Of a stretch of DNA of 64,000 nucleotides, positions 35,399 to 44,429 are shown piece by piece. Position 1 is the first letter of the stretch, and each line of letters starts with the position of its first letter. A program made the translations under genes and the position numbers. The notes below the pieces were generated by a model, which was given only the letters and a program-made list of their open reading frames with translations, had not been told where the DNA came from and made no database searches. Source of the stretch: Exercitatus varius (GTDB taxonomy: Bacteria > Pseudomonadota > Gammaproteobacteria > Enterobacterales > Pasteurellaceae); the NCBI RefSeq assembly GCF_029577735.1, contig NZ_JARQTO010000005.1, positions 24,106-88,105 of the forward strand, in the 5' to 3' direction.

Positions 35399-35413
35399 TG
35401 AGAATTATTATCA
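35399..35413. promoter_or_regulatory. Fur-like box upstream of the DUF4198 gene
   Basis: TGAGAATTATTATCA fits the 7-1-7 Fur pattern TGATAATNATTATCA with one mismatch. It lies 54 bases upstream of the start codon, where it would cover the promoter. Confidence 0.7.
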
Positions 35414-35537
35414 ATAAATATATTTAGTATGATTTAATCTGTAACTAGGGTTGAATATTTTCGAGGTTTTTATATTGCACGCATAAATGCCACCGCCCAC
35501 ATCCGTAGCGAAAGATTAGTGTTAGTCCCCTACAATA

Positions 35538-35559
35538 GCGCGCGTCTCCCGACGCGTGC
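35538..35559 (+). repeat. Solitary REP element
   Basis: A single 22-base unit, GCGCGCGTCTCCCGACGCGTGC, is identical to the left arm of the REP pair at 37840. The expected inverted partner is missing; after the usual loop the sequence diverges at AAAAAGTCGG. Confidence 0.8.
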
Positions 35560-35630
35560 TTGAGTTTAAAAGATGAAAAAGTCGGTTTTCTTTTTATCTG
35601 TTTATTTTGAAAACTTAGGTGGTGCGCCCG

Positions 35631-36521
35631 CTATAGTGCAAAATATTCGATTTCCAATCCCAAATAACGGTGCGCAAGCTGTTCCGTAATACTTCGATGA
35701 CTTAAACCGCCTTGGCGTTCCGCCATAACAATCCGACTGACGGACAAGTCGGACAAACCGCTTAAACGCCGGTAATTCAACGCGCATTGTAACGGCAGAA
35801 AACTGGGATTAAATGCCGCATTTTCCGCATAACGCCCCGTTATGATCTGTTTACCCACTTGCAATGCCACGCCGCTCAAGGCCCGGCTGTACGGCGCGTA
35901 AGCTTGTCTCGCGGCGTCCGCTGCCGCCTGAACCAGCGGATCGGCATGAGTGAAACCGAAAGAATGCGGTTGCGGATCAAACAGGACCCGGCTGATATTC
36001 AAATCTTTCGGACCGAACGCATCGGGCAAATAGCTGTGCAGGCTATTGTTCCGACTGTGAGGCAAATGAATCTGCAATCGATCGGCACTATTCAATTCAT
36101 TCATAAACTGGCGACAATGACCGCAAGGCGTGTAATTCACCACCATATCCGTCAGCGCAGGTTCTCCCGCCAACCAGGCATGACTGACGGCACTCTGTTC
36201 CGCATGAACCGTTTGTTGTATGGCATCGCCTGAAAATTCCTGATTCGCCCCGAAATAGAATGCGCCGGATTGCCCAATAGACACCGCCCCCACATTAAAA
36301 TGTGAAACGGGCGCCAACGCATAACAGGCGGCAACGGGCAAACAACGTAACGCCAGCTCTACCGGCGTAAGATTGAAATCATCGCCACATCGGCGAACCC
36401 AATCCTGTGAAAGTCGGGCTTCTCCGCCCTGTTCGAGAATCCGCCGCGCAATCCGGTCCAACACTTCATCCTGCGATTCGTTGATTAATTTATCCAGTCT
36501 TTTATCGATACAATCATTCAT
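35631..36521 (-). CDS. cdd: Cytidine deaminase (E. coli-type, two-domain)
   Basis: This 296-residue zinc enzyme deaminates cytidine and deoxycytidine in pyrimidine salvage. The active N-terminal domain has HAEQSAV (zinc ligand and proton shuttle) and TPCGHCRQFMNE (two zinc Cys). The C-terminal half is a degenerate copy of the fold (YAPYSRALSGVALQV, NAAFNPSFLPLQCAL), as in the dimeric E. coli enzyme. A CRP-like site lies about 50 bases upstream. udp, for the next salvage step, is nearby on the same strand. Confidence 0.95.
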   Translation of the reverse strand: MNDCIDKRLDKLINESQDEVLDRIARRILEQGGEARLSQDWVRRCGDDFNLTPVELALRCLPVAACYALAPVSHFNVGAVSIGQSGAFYFGANQEFSGDAIQQTVHAEQSAVSHAWLAGEPALTDMVVNYTPCGHCRQFMNELNSADRLQIHLPHSRNNSLHSYLPDAFGPKDLNISRVLFDPQPHSFGFTHADPLVQAAADAARQAYAPYSRALSGVALQVGKQIITGRYAENAAFNPSFLPLQCALNYRRLSGLSDLSVSRIVMAERQGGLSHRSITEQLAHRYLGLEIEYFAL

Positions 36522-36568
36522 CTCGGCCTCCTTAATTTTTCATTATAGAAAATTCACCGCCGACTATC

Positions 36569-36584
36569 CGTGATCAAGATCGGA
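36569..36584. promoter_or_regulatory. CRP-like site upstream of cdd
   Basis: CGTGATCAAGATCGGA shares its core with the site at 8457 (TGATCAAGATCG) and fits the CRP pattern loosely. E. coli cdd is controlled by CRP and CytR, which supports the assignment. Confidence 0.45.
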
Positions 36585-36653
36585 TTTATCAAAACTATTA
36601 AAAAAACGACCGCACTTTTGGGGTAATATTAAAGCCAGGTTAACGCTACGATA

Positions 36654-36719
36654 GCGCGCATCTCCCGACGCGTGCTTAATTTTAAGAGATGGAAAAGGCA
36701 CGCGCCGAGAGACGCGCGC
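36654..36719. repeat. Paired REP element (REPIN-like), copy B
   Basis: Arms GCGCGCATCTCCCGACGCGTGC (36654-36675) and its near-complement (36698-36719) are separated by 22 bases. Two positions differ between arms. It lies between cdd and the RAYT pseudogene. Confidence 0.85.
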
Positions 36720-36744
36720 CATATTTTTATGCCACACAAGAAAA

Positions 36745-37293
36745 TTACACTAAATAATCAATCTCCAAAGCAAAATCCACTTCTGCATAATTTCTTGCGC
36801 TACTATATTTCCATCCTTCAGATTCCATAACAAAACCGCTCGCCACTGGATTTTGATGAATATATTCCAATTTCTGCTCAAAAAACTCATCTGAATGAAT
36901 TTCAATCGGGTGATTGCTATGTTGCCAAAATTGATAATGTTTTACATTGGAACAATGTTCCCCAGCTCTTTTAAACATCCACAGTAACCAACTTTTACGG
37001 CTTTCTTGAATATTATTCCGAATACAATCTAACATTCTTCTTGCTGTAAATTTCTTAAAGTCTCTTAACAATGCTGATGGATTGCTATTTTCTGCACTGA
37101 ATAATAAATGTACATGGCTAGGCATAATGCAATAACCATAAATTTTCATACCTTTATTTTTTCGAAAAAAATCCAGTGCATTGATCATTTCGATAAAATA
37201 ATCATCTCGAATAAATACATCAATCTAATATACTGTTGAAAAACTCACAAAATAAACACCATCCGGGTCACAAAACTTATATTTTCTACTCAT
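36745..37293 (-). pseudogene. REP-associated tyrosine transposase (RAYT), interrupted by an amber codon
   Basis: On the minus strand the full frame begins ATGAGTAGAAAATATAAG (MSRKYKFCDPDGVYFVSFS) and runs for 183 codons to the stop at 36745. Codon 23 is TAG (37227-37225), where family members have Trp (V-Y-W-I-D-V). The rest is intact: the HUH motif in MPSHVHLLF and the catalytic Tyr in LEYIHQNPVASGF. A later start (MINALDFF, 37188) would give 147 residues lacking the first beta strand. REP pairs flank it, which are the usual substrates of such enzymes. Either the gene has decayed recently or the truncated product survives. Confidence 0.88.
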
Positions 37294-37498
37294 ATTCTCT
37301 CCTATACCAACAAGAATACTGCAGAAAAAATCTAATAGTAAAATCTTGAGCAAGATTGGAACAGAGATCACAAAATTAAATAAATTTGTATATATAAAGG
37401 ATAGTTAGATTTAAGAAATCTGATGATAACTAATAAAAAACCAAGCAATAACTAATTAAAGAAACTAAGTAATAGCCAATTAAAGGAACTAAGTGATA
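37294..37498. other. A+T-rich spacer with short tandem repeats
   Basis: No gene is seen. A 24-base unit occurs twice in tandem at about 37449-37496 (AATAACTAATTAAAGAAACT then AATAGCCAATTAAAGGAACT, each ending AAGT). A more degenerate third copy may precede them. Confidence 0.5.
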
Positions 37499-37564
37499 GC
37501 GCGCGTCTCCTGACGCGTGCTTAGTTTTAAGAGATAAAAAAGGCACGCGTCGGGAGACGCGCGC
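37499..37564. repeat. Paired REP element (REPIN-like), copy C
   Basis: Arms at 37499-37520 and 37543-37564 are complementary over 22 bases except for one G-T pair (CTCCTGACG in the left arm). The 22-base loop is TTAGTTTTAAGAGATAAAAAAG-like, as in copy D. Confidence 0.9.
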
Positions 37565-37568
37565 CATC

Positions 37569-37709
37569 GGGGTATTATTAGATAATCACTTTATTCTCCC
37601 TATTAGCGAAAATGCCCGAATTTACACCCCAAATTTTGCACAATCTTATTTAATTCGAGGTGTCATTCAAGCGCTAAGAGAAAATGATTTTATTGGTGGA
37701 TTAGATTAA
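37569..37709 (+). pseudogene. Unrecognised gene remnant between two REP pairs
   Basis: An open frame of 46 codons without a start codon runs to TAA at 37709. It contains the protein-like stretch FILPISENARIYTPNF and ends ENDFIGGLD. I do not recognise the family. It begins right at the edge of REP copy C, which suggests that an upstream part was lost by rearrangement at the element. Confidence 0.35.
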
Positions 37710-37839
37710 ATAATTTTTTTGTACTCATGCGTTTCCGCCGTATTAGGATATGAGATTTTGAATTCCACCACAAAGGCAAAAAACGCTTAAAATTTTGACC
37801 GCACTTTAGGATGAAAGATTGTTAAGATAAAAAATGATA

Positions 37840-37905
37840 GCGCGCGTCTCCCGACGCGTGCTTAGTTTTAAGGGATAAAAAAGGCACGCGTCAGGAGACG
37901 CGCGC
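37840..37905. repeat. Paired REP element (REPIN-like), copy D
   Basis: Arms at 37840-37861 and 37884-37905 are complementary except for one position (GTCAGGAG in the right arm). It lies 32 bases beyond the purL stop and could also end that transcript. Confidence 0.9.
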
Positions 37906-37937
37906 CATCTTTTGAGTTATGTAATTAAACAAAACTC

Positions 37938-40900
37938 TTATTTAAAAAACACCCTCGCATTTCTAAACAACCGCATCCATGCACCGTCTTCATTCCAGTC
38001 TTCCGGATGCCATGAGTTGCTGACGGTGCGGAATACGCGTTCCGGGTGCGGCATCATGATTGCCACGCGTCCGTTGGCGTTGCTGAGGGCGGTGATGCCG
38101 TCTACGGAGCCGTTCGGGTTGGCCGGGTAAACTTCTGTCGGTTGGATGTTGTTGTCTACAAATTGTGCGACAATTAAACCCTGATCCCGTAAGCCTTGTA
38201 GTTGTCCTTCATGTTTGAATTCGACACGACCTTCGCCGTGAGATACGGCGATCGGCATATGAGAACCCGCCATGCCTTGGAACCAAACGGAATGGCTTTC
38301 GTTAATGCGAACTAATGCCGCGCGCGCCTCAAAACGTTCGGAAGTGTTGCGTACGAAACGCGGCCAGTTTTCCGTGCCCGGGATAATTTCCGCCAGATTG
38401 GATAACATTTGGCAGCCGTTACAAATCCCGATAGCGAGGGTATCTTCGCGGTTGAAAAAGGTCTCGAATTGATCGCGAAGTGCGGTGTTAAATAACACGG
38501 ATTTTGCCCAGCCGCCGCCGGCACCCAATACGTCGCCGTAAGAGAAGCCGCCGCAAGCCACTAACGCGTTAAAATCTTTTAAGTTCCGGCGCGCCGCGTG
38601 CAAATCGCTCATATGTACGTCCACCGCTTCGAAGCCGGCACGCTCAAAGGCCGCCGCCATTTCTACATGGCTGTTCACGCCCTGTTCGCGCAGCACGGCA
38701 ATACGCGGCTTGACGCCTTTGGCAATGTAAGGAGCGGCAATGTCTTCGTTAATATCGTAAGTTAAATGCGCGCTGAAACCTTTGTCGTCAGCGTTTTTCT
38801 TGGCTTCGAATTCTTGATCGGCGCATACCGGATTGTCGCGCAGACGTTGCATTTGATGGGTCAATTCCGCCCAGATTCCGCGTAATTCGGAACGTTTCTC
38901 GGCGAGCAACACTTTAGTGCCGCGCACGATTTCAAATTCGTCGTTATTGTTAACCGTACCGATTTCTTTGGTTAAGTGAATTAATCCGTGTTGGCTTAAT
39001 ACCTCGCGCACCGCGTTCACGTCGTTTTCTTTCACCTGAATCACGGCGCCCAACTCTTCGTTAAACAACACCGCTAAGTCGTTATCGCCCAAAGCGCTGA
39101 TATCCACGGATACGCCGCAGTGACCGGCGAACGCCATTTCCGCCAAAGTAGTGATTAAACCGCCGTCGGAACGGTCGTGATACGCCAATAATTTTTCCTG
39201 CTGCACCAAAGTTTGCATGGCGTCGAAGAAGCCTTTCAAGGTTGCCGGATTTTCCACATCCGCCGGTTTGTCGCCTAATTGTTTATAAACCTGCGCAAGT
39301 GCGGTCGCGCCCAGACGATTTTTTCCTTCGCCCAAATCAATCAGCAATAAACGGCTGTAGCCTTTGTCGGTGCGCAGTTGCGGGGTGACGGTTTTGCGCA
39401 CGTCTTCCACCCGCGCAAAGGCGGAAATCACTAATGATAACGGTGCGGTCACGGTTTTTTGTTCGCCGTTTTCATTCCAGGTGGTTTTCATCGACATGGA
39501 ATCTTTTCCCACCGGAACGGTTAAGCCCAAGGCCGGACAAAGTTCTTCGCCCACGGCTTTTACCGCTTCGTAAAGTCCGGCGTCTTCGCCTTGATGGCCC
39601 GCCGCCGACATCCAGTTGGCGGACAATTTAATCCGTTTAATGTCGCCGATATTGGCGGCGGCGATATTGGTGACGGATTCCGCCACCGCCAAACGGGCGG
39701 AAGCGCCGAAATCCAACAACGCCGCCGGTGCACGTTCGCCCATAGACATGGCTTCGCCGTGATAGGTGTCCAACGCCGCAGTAGTCACCGCCACATCGGA
39801 TACCGGAATCTGCCACGGTCCCACCATTTGATCGCGCGCCACCATGCCGGTCACGGAACGGTCGCCGATGGTGATCAGGAAGGTTTTTTCCGCTACCACA
39901 GGCAGCCGCAATACGCGGTGCAGCGCGTCTTTAATGTCGATGTCATCCTGAAAAACAGGCGGATTTTTGACCGCACTTGATTGTACGTTGCGGGTCATTT
40001 TCGGGGTTTTACCCAGCAACACGCCCATCGGCAAGTCAATCGGATTATTGTCGAAATGATCGTCGTGTAAAGTTAAATGTTCTTCTGCGGTGGCTTCGCC
40101 GATGACGGCATAAGGCGCGCGTTCACGACGGCACAGCTCTTCGAAAACCGCCAGATTTTCCGGCGCCACCGCCAGAACATAACGTTCCTGCGATTCGTTA
40201 CACCAGATTTCTAACGGCGACATACCGCGTTCGTCGCTTAAAATTTTACGCAATTCGAATTTGCCGCCGCGCCCGCCGTCGTGCACCAGTTCCGGCATGG
40301 CGTTGGACAAACCGCCCGCGCCCACATCATGAATGAAGGCGATCGGGTTGTTTTCGCCCATTTGCCAGCAGCGGTCGATCACTTCCTGACAACGGCGTTC
40401 CATTTCCGGGTTATCGCGCTGCACGGAAGCAAAATCCAAATCTTCTTTCGATTTTCCGGATGTCATGGAAGACGCCGCGCCGCCGCCCAAACCGATGTTC
40501 ATCGCCGGGCCGCCCAATACGATTAATTTCGCCCCCACAGGAATTTCGCCTTTTTGGACGTGTTCCGCGCGGATATTGCCGATACCGCCCGCCAACATAA
40601 TCGGTTTGTGATAACCGCGCACTTCTTCGCCGCCAAAGCTGTTCACTTTTTCTTCGTAAGTACGGAAATAACCCAACAACGCCGGACGCCCGAATTCGTT
40701 ATTAAACGCCGCGCCGCCGAGCGGACCTTCAATCATAATATCCAGCGCGGAAGCAATACGGCTCGGTTTAGAAAGCGGCGCTTCCCAAGGTTGTTCAAAG
40801 CCCGGAATCACCAGATTGGAAACGGAAAAACCCACTAAACCCGCTTTCGGTTTCGCTCCGCAGCCGGTGGCGCCTTCGTCGCGGATTTCCCCGCCGGAAC

Positions 40901-41831
40901 CCGTTGCCGCGCCTGGGAACGGTGAAATGGCGGTCGGGTGATTATGAGTTTCCACCTTCATTAAAATATGGGCGTCTTCGTTATGATAACGATATCGACC
41001 GTCCGCGTCCGGGAAGAAACGCCCCACTTTAGAGCCTTCCATTACCGCCGCATTGTCTTTATAGGCGGACAACACGTAATCCGGCGTTTTCTCGAAGGTA
41101 TTTTTGATCATCTTAAACAACGATTTTTCCTGTTTTTCACCGTCGATAACCCAGTCCGCATTAAAAATTTTATGCCGGCAATGCTCGGAATTAGCTTGAG
41201 CGAACATGTAAAGTTCGATGTCGTTAGGATTGCGTCCGAGTGCGGTGAAATTTTCCACCAAATAATCCATTTCGTCGTCCGCCAAAGCTAAACCCAATTC
41301 CACGTTGGCCGTTTCCAACGCTTTGCGACCGCCGCCCAGCACATCCACGGCGGTAAACGGTTTCGGTTCCTGCTGTTCGAACAACTTCGCCGCATCTTCC
41401 GCACGACGCACCACATTTTCCATCATGCGGTCGTGAATATGCGACGTCAGCTTCGCCTGCTCTTCTTCCGATAAAGCGCGATCGAATTCGAAGTAAAATG
41501 CCAAACCGCGTTCCAAACGAAGCACTTTTTCCAATCCGCAGTTGTGTGCGATGTCGGTAGCTTTGGACGACCAGGACGAAATAGTGCCGACGCGCGGAAT
41601 CACCACAAAACATTCGCCTTTCGGTTCATGCTGAGCAAGGGTCGGACCGTAATGTAACAATTCTTCTAATTCTTTGGTTTCGTCTGCGTCTAACGCCGTT
41701 GCAAGGTTGGCAAAATGTAAGTATTCCGCATAGCAGGATTTCACCGGTAAATCCGCTTTTTGAAAACGCGCGGCAAGTTGGCTTAAACGGAATTCGGACA
41801 AGGCTGGCGAGCCACGGAAAATTTGAAACAT
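37938..41831 (-). CDS. purL: Phosphoribosylformylglycinamidine synthase PurL (large single-chain type)
   Basis: This 1297-residue enzyme converts FGAR to FGAM with glutamine and ATP in purine synthesis. It is the fused form typical of gamma-proteobacteria: an N-terminal domain, two AIRS-like catalytic halves (HNHPTAISPFPGAATGSGG near residue 300, SVGKDSMSMKT-type VPVGKDSMSMK later), and a C-terminal glutamine amidotransferase domain with LACGGFSYGD-like VACGGFSYGDVLGAG and the nucleophile Cys in GICNGCQML. The start at MFQIFRGSPALS is standard. A PurR operator lies 80 bases upstream. A REP pair lies just past the stop. Confidence 0.97.
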   Translation of the reverse strand: MFQIFRGSPALSEFRLSQLAARFQKADLPVKSCYAEYLHFANLATALDADETKELEELLHYGPTLAQHEPKGECFVVIPRVGTISSWSSKATDIAHNCGLEKVLRLERGLAFYFEFDRALSEEEQAKLTSHIHDRMMENVVRRAEDAAKLFEQQEPKPFTAVDVLGGGRKALETANVELGLALADDEMDYLVENFTALGRNPNDIELYMFAQANSEHCRHKIFNADWVIDGEKQEKSLFKMIKNTFEKTPDYVLSAYKDNAAVMEGSKVGRFFPDADGRYRYHNEDAHILMKVETHNHPTAISPFPGAATGSGGEIRDEGATGCGAKPKAGLVGFSVSNLVIPGFEQPWEAPLSKPSRIASALDIMIEGPLGGAAFNNEFGRPALLGYFRTYEEKVNSFGGEEVRGYHKPIMLAGGIGNIRAEHVQKGEIPVGAKLIVLGGPAMNIGLGGGAASSMTSGKSKEDLDFASVQRDNPEMERRCQEVIDRCWQMGENNPIAFIHDVGAGGLSNAMPELVHDGGRGGKFELRKILSDERGMSPLEIWCNESQERYVLAVAPENLAVFEELCRRERAPYAVIGEATAEEHLTLHDDHFDNNPIDLPMGVLLGKTPKMTRNVQSSAVKNPPVFQDDIDIKDALHRVLRLPVVAEKTFLITIGDRSVTGMVARDQMVGPWQIPVSDVAVTTAALDTYHGEAMSMGERAPAALLDFGASARLAVAESVTNIAAANIGDIKRIKLSANWMSAAGHQGEDAGLYEAVKAVGEELCPALGLTVPVGKDSMSMKTTWNENGEQKTVTAPLSLVISAFARVEDVRKTVTPQLRTDKGYSRLLLIDLGEGKNRLGATALAQVYKQLGDKPADVENPATLKGFFDAMQTLVQQEKLLAYHDRSDGGLITTLAEMAFAGHCGVSVDISALGDNDLAVLFNEELGAVIQVKENDVNAVREVLSQHGLIHLTKEIGTVNNNDEFEIVRGTKVLLAEKRSELRGIWAELTHQMQRLRDNPVCADQEFEAKKNADDKGFSAHLTYDINEDIAAPYIAKGVKPRIAVLREQGVNSHVEMAAAFERAGFEAVDVHMSDLHAARRNLKDFNALVACGGFSYGDVLGAGGGWAKSVLFNTALRDQFETFFNREDTLAIGICNGCQMLSNLAEIIPGTENWPRFVRNTSERFEARAALVRINESHSVWFQGMAGSHMPIAVSHGEGRVEFKHEGQLQGLRDQGLIVAQFVDNNIQPTEVYPANPNGSVDGITALSNANGRVAIMMPHPERVFRTVSNSWHPEDWNEDGAWMRLFRNARVFFK

Positions 41832-41910
41832 AGGAATATCCTTTGTTAGTGAGAAACAGGGTAAAAATCGGGCTTATTATAAAGGAATTTAGCGGTAAAA
41901 GGAATGAAAA

Positions 41911-41926
41911 ACGGAAACGTTTGCGT
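41911..41926. promoter_or_regulatory. PurR operator of purL
   Basis: ACGGAAACGTTTGCGT matches the PurR consensus ACGCAAACGTTTGCGT at 15 of 16 positions. It lies 80 bases upstream of the purL start, so purine excess should repress the gene. Confidence 0.85.
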
Positions 41927-41961
41927 GCAATCGTTTGAATGAAAAAACGGCGATAAAATAA

Positions 41962-42006
41962 AAAAGTGCGGTCAAAAAAAGCAACGTTTTTTTTGACCGC
42001 ACTTTT
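41962..42006 (-). terminator. Uptake-signal hairpin after pyrE
   Basis: AAAAGTGCGGTCAAAAAAA pairs with TTTTTTTGACCGCACTTTT around GCAACG. It follows the pyrE stop codon and is an almost perfect inverted uptake-signal pair with A/T runs on both sides. Confidence 0.8.
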
Positions 42007-42013
42007 GCTGAAA

Positions 42014-42658
42014 TCAGGCGACGCCGAACTGTTCGCGATAGGCTTTCATCGCCGGCAAATACTGATTGTATCGGCTGTCGGTTTCGAGGAAAGCGAGTAA
42101 ATCGTCCAAATCGATAATGGACAGCACGCGGCATTGATAATCCCGTTCCACTTCCTGAACCGCGGACAGTTCGCCTTTGCCGCGTTCTTTGCGGTTTAAG
42201 GCAATCAGCACGGCGCCGAGCGTCGCCCCGTTTTGCGCGATAATATCCATGGCTTCGCGAATGGCGGTGCCGGCGGTGATCACATCATCCACCAACAACA
42301 CCTTGCCCTGCAACGGCGAACCGATAAGGTTGCCGCCTTCGCCGTGATCTTTCGCTTCTTTGCGGTTGAAACAAACGGGTTTGTCCAAGCCGAATCGATT
42401 GAACAACGCCACGGATACCGTGGTGCCGATAGGAATGCCTTTGTAGGCGGGCCCGAAAATTACGTCGTAATTCAGTTGATTAGCTTGAATCGCCGCCGCA
42501 TAAAATTCGCCTAAATGAGCTAAATCAGCGCCGGTGTTAAACAGGCCTGCGTTAAAGAAATACGGGCTGACACGACCGGATTTTAAGGTGAATTCGCCGA
42601 AACGCAACACATTACGGTCGAGAGCGAATTTGATGAATTCGATTTTGTAATCCTGCAT
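42014..42658 (-). CDS. pyrE: Orotate phosphoribosyltransferase
   Basis: This 214-residue enzyme joins orotate and PRPP to make OMP in pyrimidine synthesis. The PRPP-binding motif is VLLVDDVITAGTAIREAM, and GPAYKGIPIGTTVS and FNRKEAKDHGEGG are also typical. The start at MQDYKIEFIKFAL (42658) has AGGAGT upstream. It is 28 bases downstream of rph on the same strand, the classical rph-pyrE order. I see no long leader with an attenuator of the E. coli type in that gap. Confidence 0.96.
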   Translation of the reverse strand: MQDYKIEFIKFALDRNVLRFGEFTLKSGRVSPYFFNAGLFNTGADLAHLGEFYAAAIQANQLNYDVIFGPAYKGIPIGTTVSVALFNRFGLDKPVCFNRKEAKDHGEGGNLIGSPLQGKVLLVDDVITAGTAIREAMDIIAQNGATLGAVLIALNRKERGKGELSAVQEVERDYQCRVLSIIDLDDLLAFLETDSRYNQYLPAMKAYREQFGVA

Positions 42659-42686
42659 AAAAAACTCCTGAAAAATCGCCCGCACT

Positions 42687-43403
42687 TTACGCGGCAAGCG
42701 CCGCCCGTTGCGCGGCGAAAATTTGGTTGCAGCCTTGTTTTGCCAGGTCGAGCAGGGTTAACAGTTCTTCATGGCTGAACGGTTCGCCTTCCGCCGTGCC
42801 CTGCACTTCGATCATGCGACCGTCTTCCATCATCACCACATTCATATCGGTTTCTGCGGCAGAATCTTCCACGTATTCCAAATCGCACACCGGCGTGCCG
42901 TCCACAATGCCTACGGAAACGGCGGCCACCAGGCCTTTCAGCGGGTTGGATGTTAAGATACCGTTTTCCACTAAGCCGTTAATGGCGTCGATCAACGCCA
43001 CGCAGGCGCCGGTGATGGAAGCCGTGCGCGTGCCGCCGTCCGCCTGAATCACATCGCAGTCCAGAGTGACGGAACGCTCGCCGAGGGCTTCCAAATCCAC
43101 CATGGCGCGCAGGGAACGGGCGATCAAACGCTGAATTTCCATGGTACGCCCGCCTTGTTTGCCTTTTGCCGCTTCACGCTGCATGCGACTGTGAGTGGAA
43201 CGCGGCAACATGCCGTATTCCGCCGTCACCCAGCCTTGTCCCAAACCTTTTAAAAAGCGCGGCACGCTGTCTTCCACCGTGGCGGTGCACAGCACCTTGG
43301 TATCGCCGAATTCCACCAATACGGAACCTTCGGCATGTTTGGTGTAATGACGGGTAATTTTAATCGGACGGGGTTGGTTGTTTGCTCTGTTATTCGGACG
43401 CAT
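42687..43403 (-). CDS. rph: Ribonuclease PH
   Basis: This 238-residue phosphorolytic exonuclease trims tRNA 3' ends. It shows RPNNRANNQPRPIKI at the N-terminus, VEFGDTKVLCTATVE, the RSLRAMVDLEALGERSV segment and the catalytic DCDVIQADGGTRTASI. The start at 43403 has AAGGAA upstream; a methionine 7 codons earlier is less likely. The length is normal, so the truncation known from E. coli K-12 is not present. Confidence 0.95.
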   Translation of the reverse strand: MRPNNRANNQPRPIKITRHYTKHAEGSVLVEFGDTKVLCTATVEDSVPRFLKGLGQGWVTAEYGMLPRSTHSRMQREAAKGKQGGRTMEIQRLIARSLRAMVDLEALGERSVTLDCDVIQADGGTRTASITGACVALIDAINGLVENGILTSNPLKGLVAAVSVGIVDGTPVCDLEYVEDSAAETDMNVVMMEDGRMIEVQGTAEGEPFSHEELLTLLDLAKQGCNQIFAAQRAALAA

Positions 43404-43563
43404 TCTGTATTCCTTGCTTGTCATAAAAGTGCGGTCATTTTAGCACGCAAAACGCCATAAACGAAATTCAATGCAGGTAAATCCCTTACAAATTAAGCGT
43501 TTTTCTTTACCGCGTTTCACAGTAAAATAGGCGCGGTAAATTGATATACAAGGAGAAAGCAAT

Positions 43564-44427
43564 ATGATTTACAGCATGACCGCCTTTGCCCGTCACGAAA
43601 TTAAAAAAGATTGGGGCAACGCCGTGTGGGAAATCCGTTCGGTGAATCAACGTTATCTGGAAAATTTTTTCCGTTTGCCGGAACAGTTCCGCGGGCTGGA
43701 AAATACTCTGCGCGAGAAGCTGCGTCAGCATTTAACCCGCGGCAAAATCGAATGTAGTTTGCGCATTGAAAGTCAGAAAATGACGAGCGCGAAATTGAAT
43801 CTGAATAAAGAATTTGCCGAACAGGTGATTCAATCGCTTAAATGGATTAAAGCCGTCGCCGGCGAAGGCGAATTGAATCCGGCGGACGTGCTACGTTATC
43901 CGGGCGTGGTGGAAACGCCGGAGCAGGATTTGGACGCTATCAGCCAGGATTTACTGGCGGCCTTTGACGAATTATTGCAGGAATTCATCGCTATGCGCGG
44001 ACGCGAAGGGGAAAAATTACACGACGTTATCCGTCAGCGGCTGGACGCCATTTCCACGGAAGCGGACAAAGTGCGGTCGCAAATGCCGGCGATTTTACAA
44101 TGGCAGCGCGAACGCTTATTACAGCGTTTCGAAGAAATTCAGCTGCAGCCGGATCCGACCCGGTTAGAACAGGAAATGATTTTACTGGCGCAACGGGTGG
44201 ATGTGGCGGAAGAGCTCGATCGTCTGCAAATGCACGTGAAGGAAACTGCATCCATTCTGAAAAAAGGCGGCGCCATCGGGCGCAAACTGGATTTTATGAT
44301 GCAGGAATTAAACCGTGAATCCAATACGCTGGCTTCCAAATCCATCAACGCCGACATCACGGCTTCCGCGGTGGAATTAAAAGTCTTAATCGAACAAATG
44401 CGCGAACAAATCCAAAATCTGGAGTAA
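43564..44427 (+). CDS. yicC: YicC-family endoribonuclease
   Basis: This 287-residue protein belongs to the YicC/YloC family, reported as stress-related endoribonucleases. It starts MIYSMTAFARHE, with AAGGAG upstream, and has the typical NQRYLENFFRLPE segment. The C-terminal domain (DUF1732) contains RLEQEMILLAQRVDVAEELDRL and GRKLDFMMQELNRESNTL. It is divergent from rph and 2 bases upstream of ygfZ. Confidence 0.9.
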   Translation: MIYSMTAFARHEIKKDWGNAVWEIRSVNQRYLENFFRLPEQFRGLENTLREKLRQHLTRGKIECSLRIESQKMTSAKLNLNKEFAEQVIQSLKWIKAVAGEGELNPADVLRYPGVVETPEQDLDAISQDLLAAFDELLQEFIAMRGREGEKLHDVIRQRLDAISTEADKVRSQMPAILQWQRERLLQRFEEIQLQPDPTRLEQEMILLAQRVDVAEELDRLQMHVKETASILKKGGAIGRKLDFMMQELNRESNTLASKSINADITASAVELKVLIEQMREQIQNLE

Positions 44428-44429
44428 GC

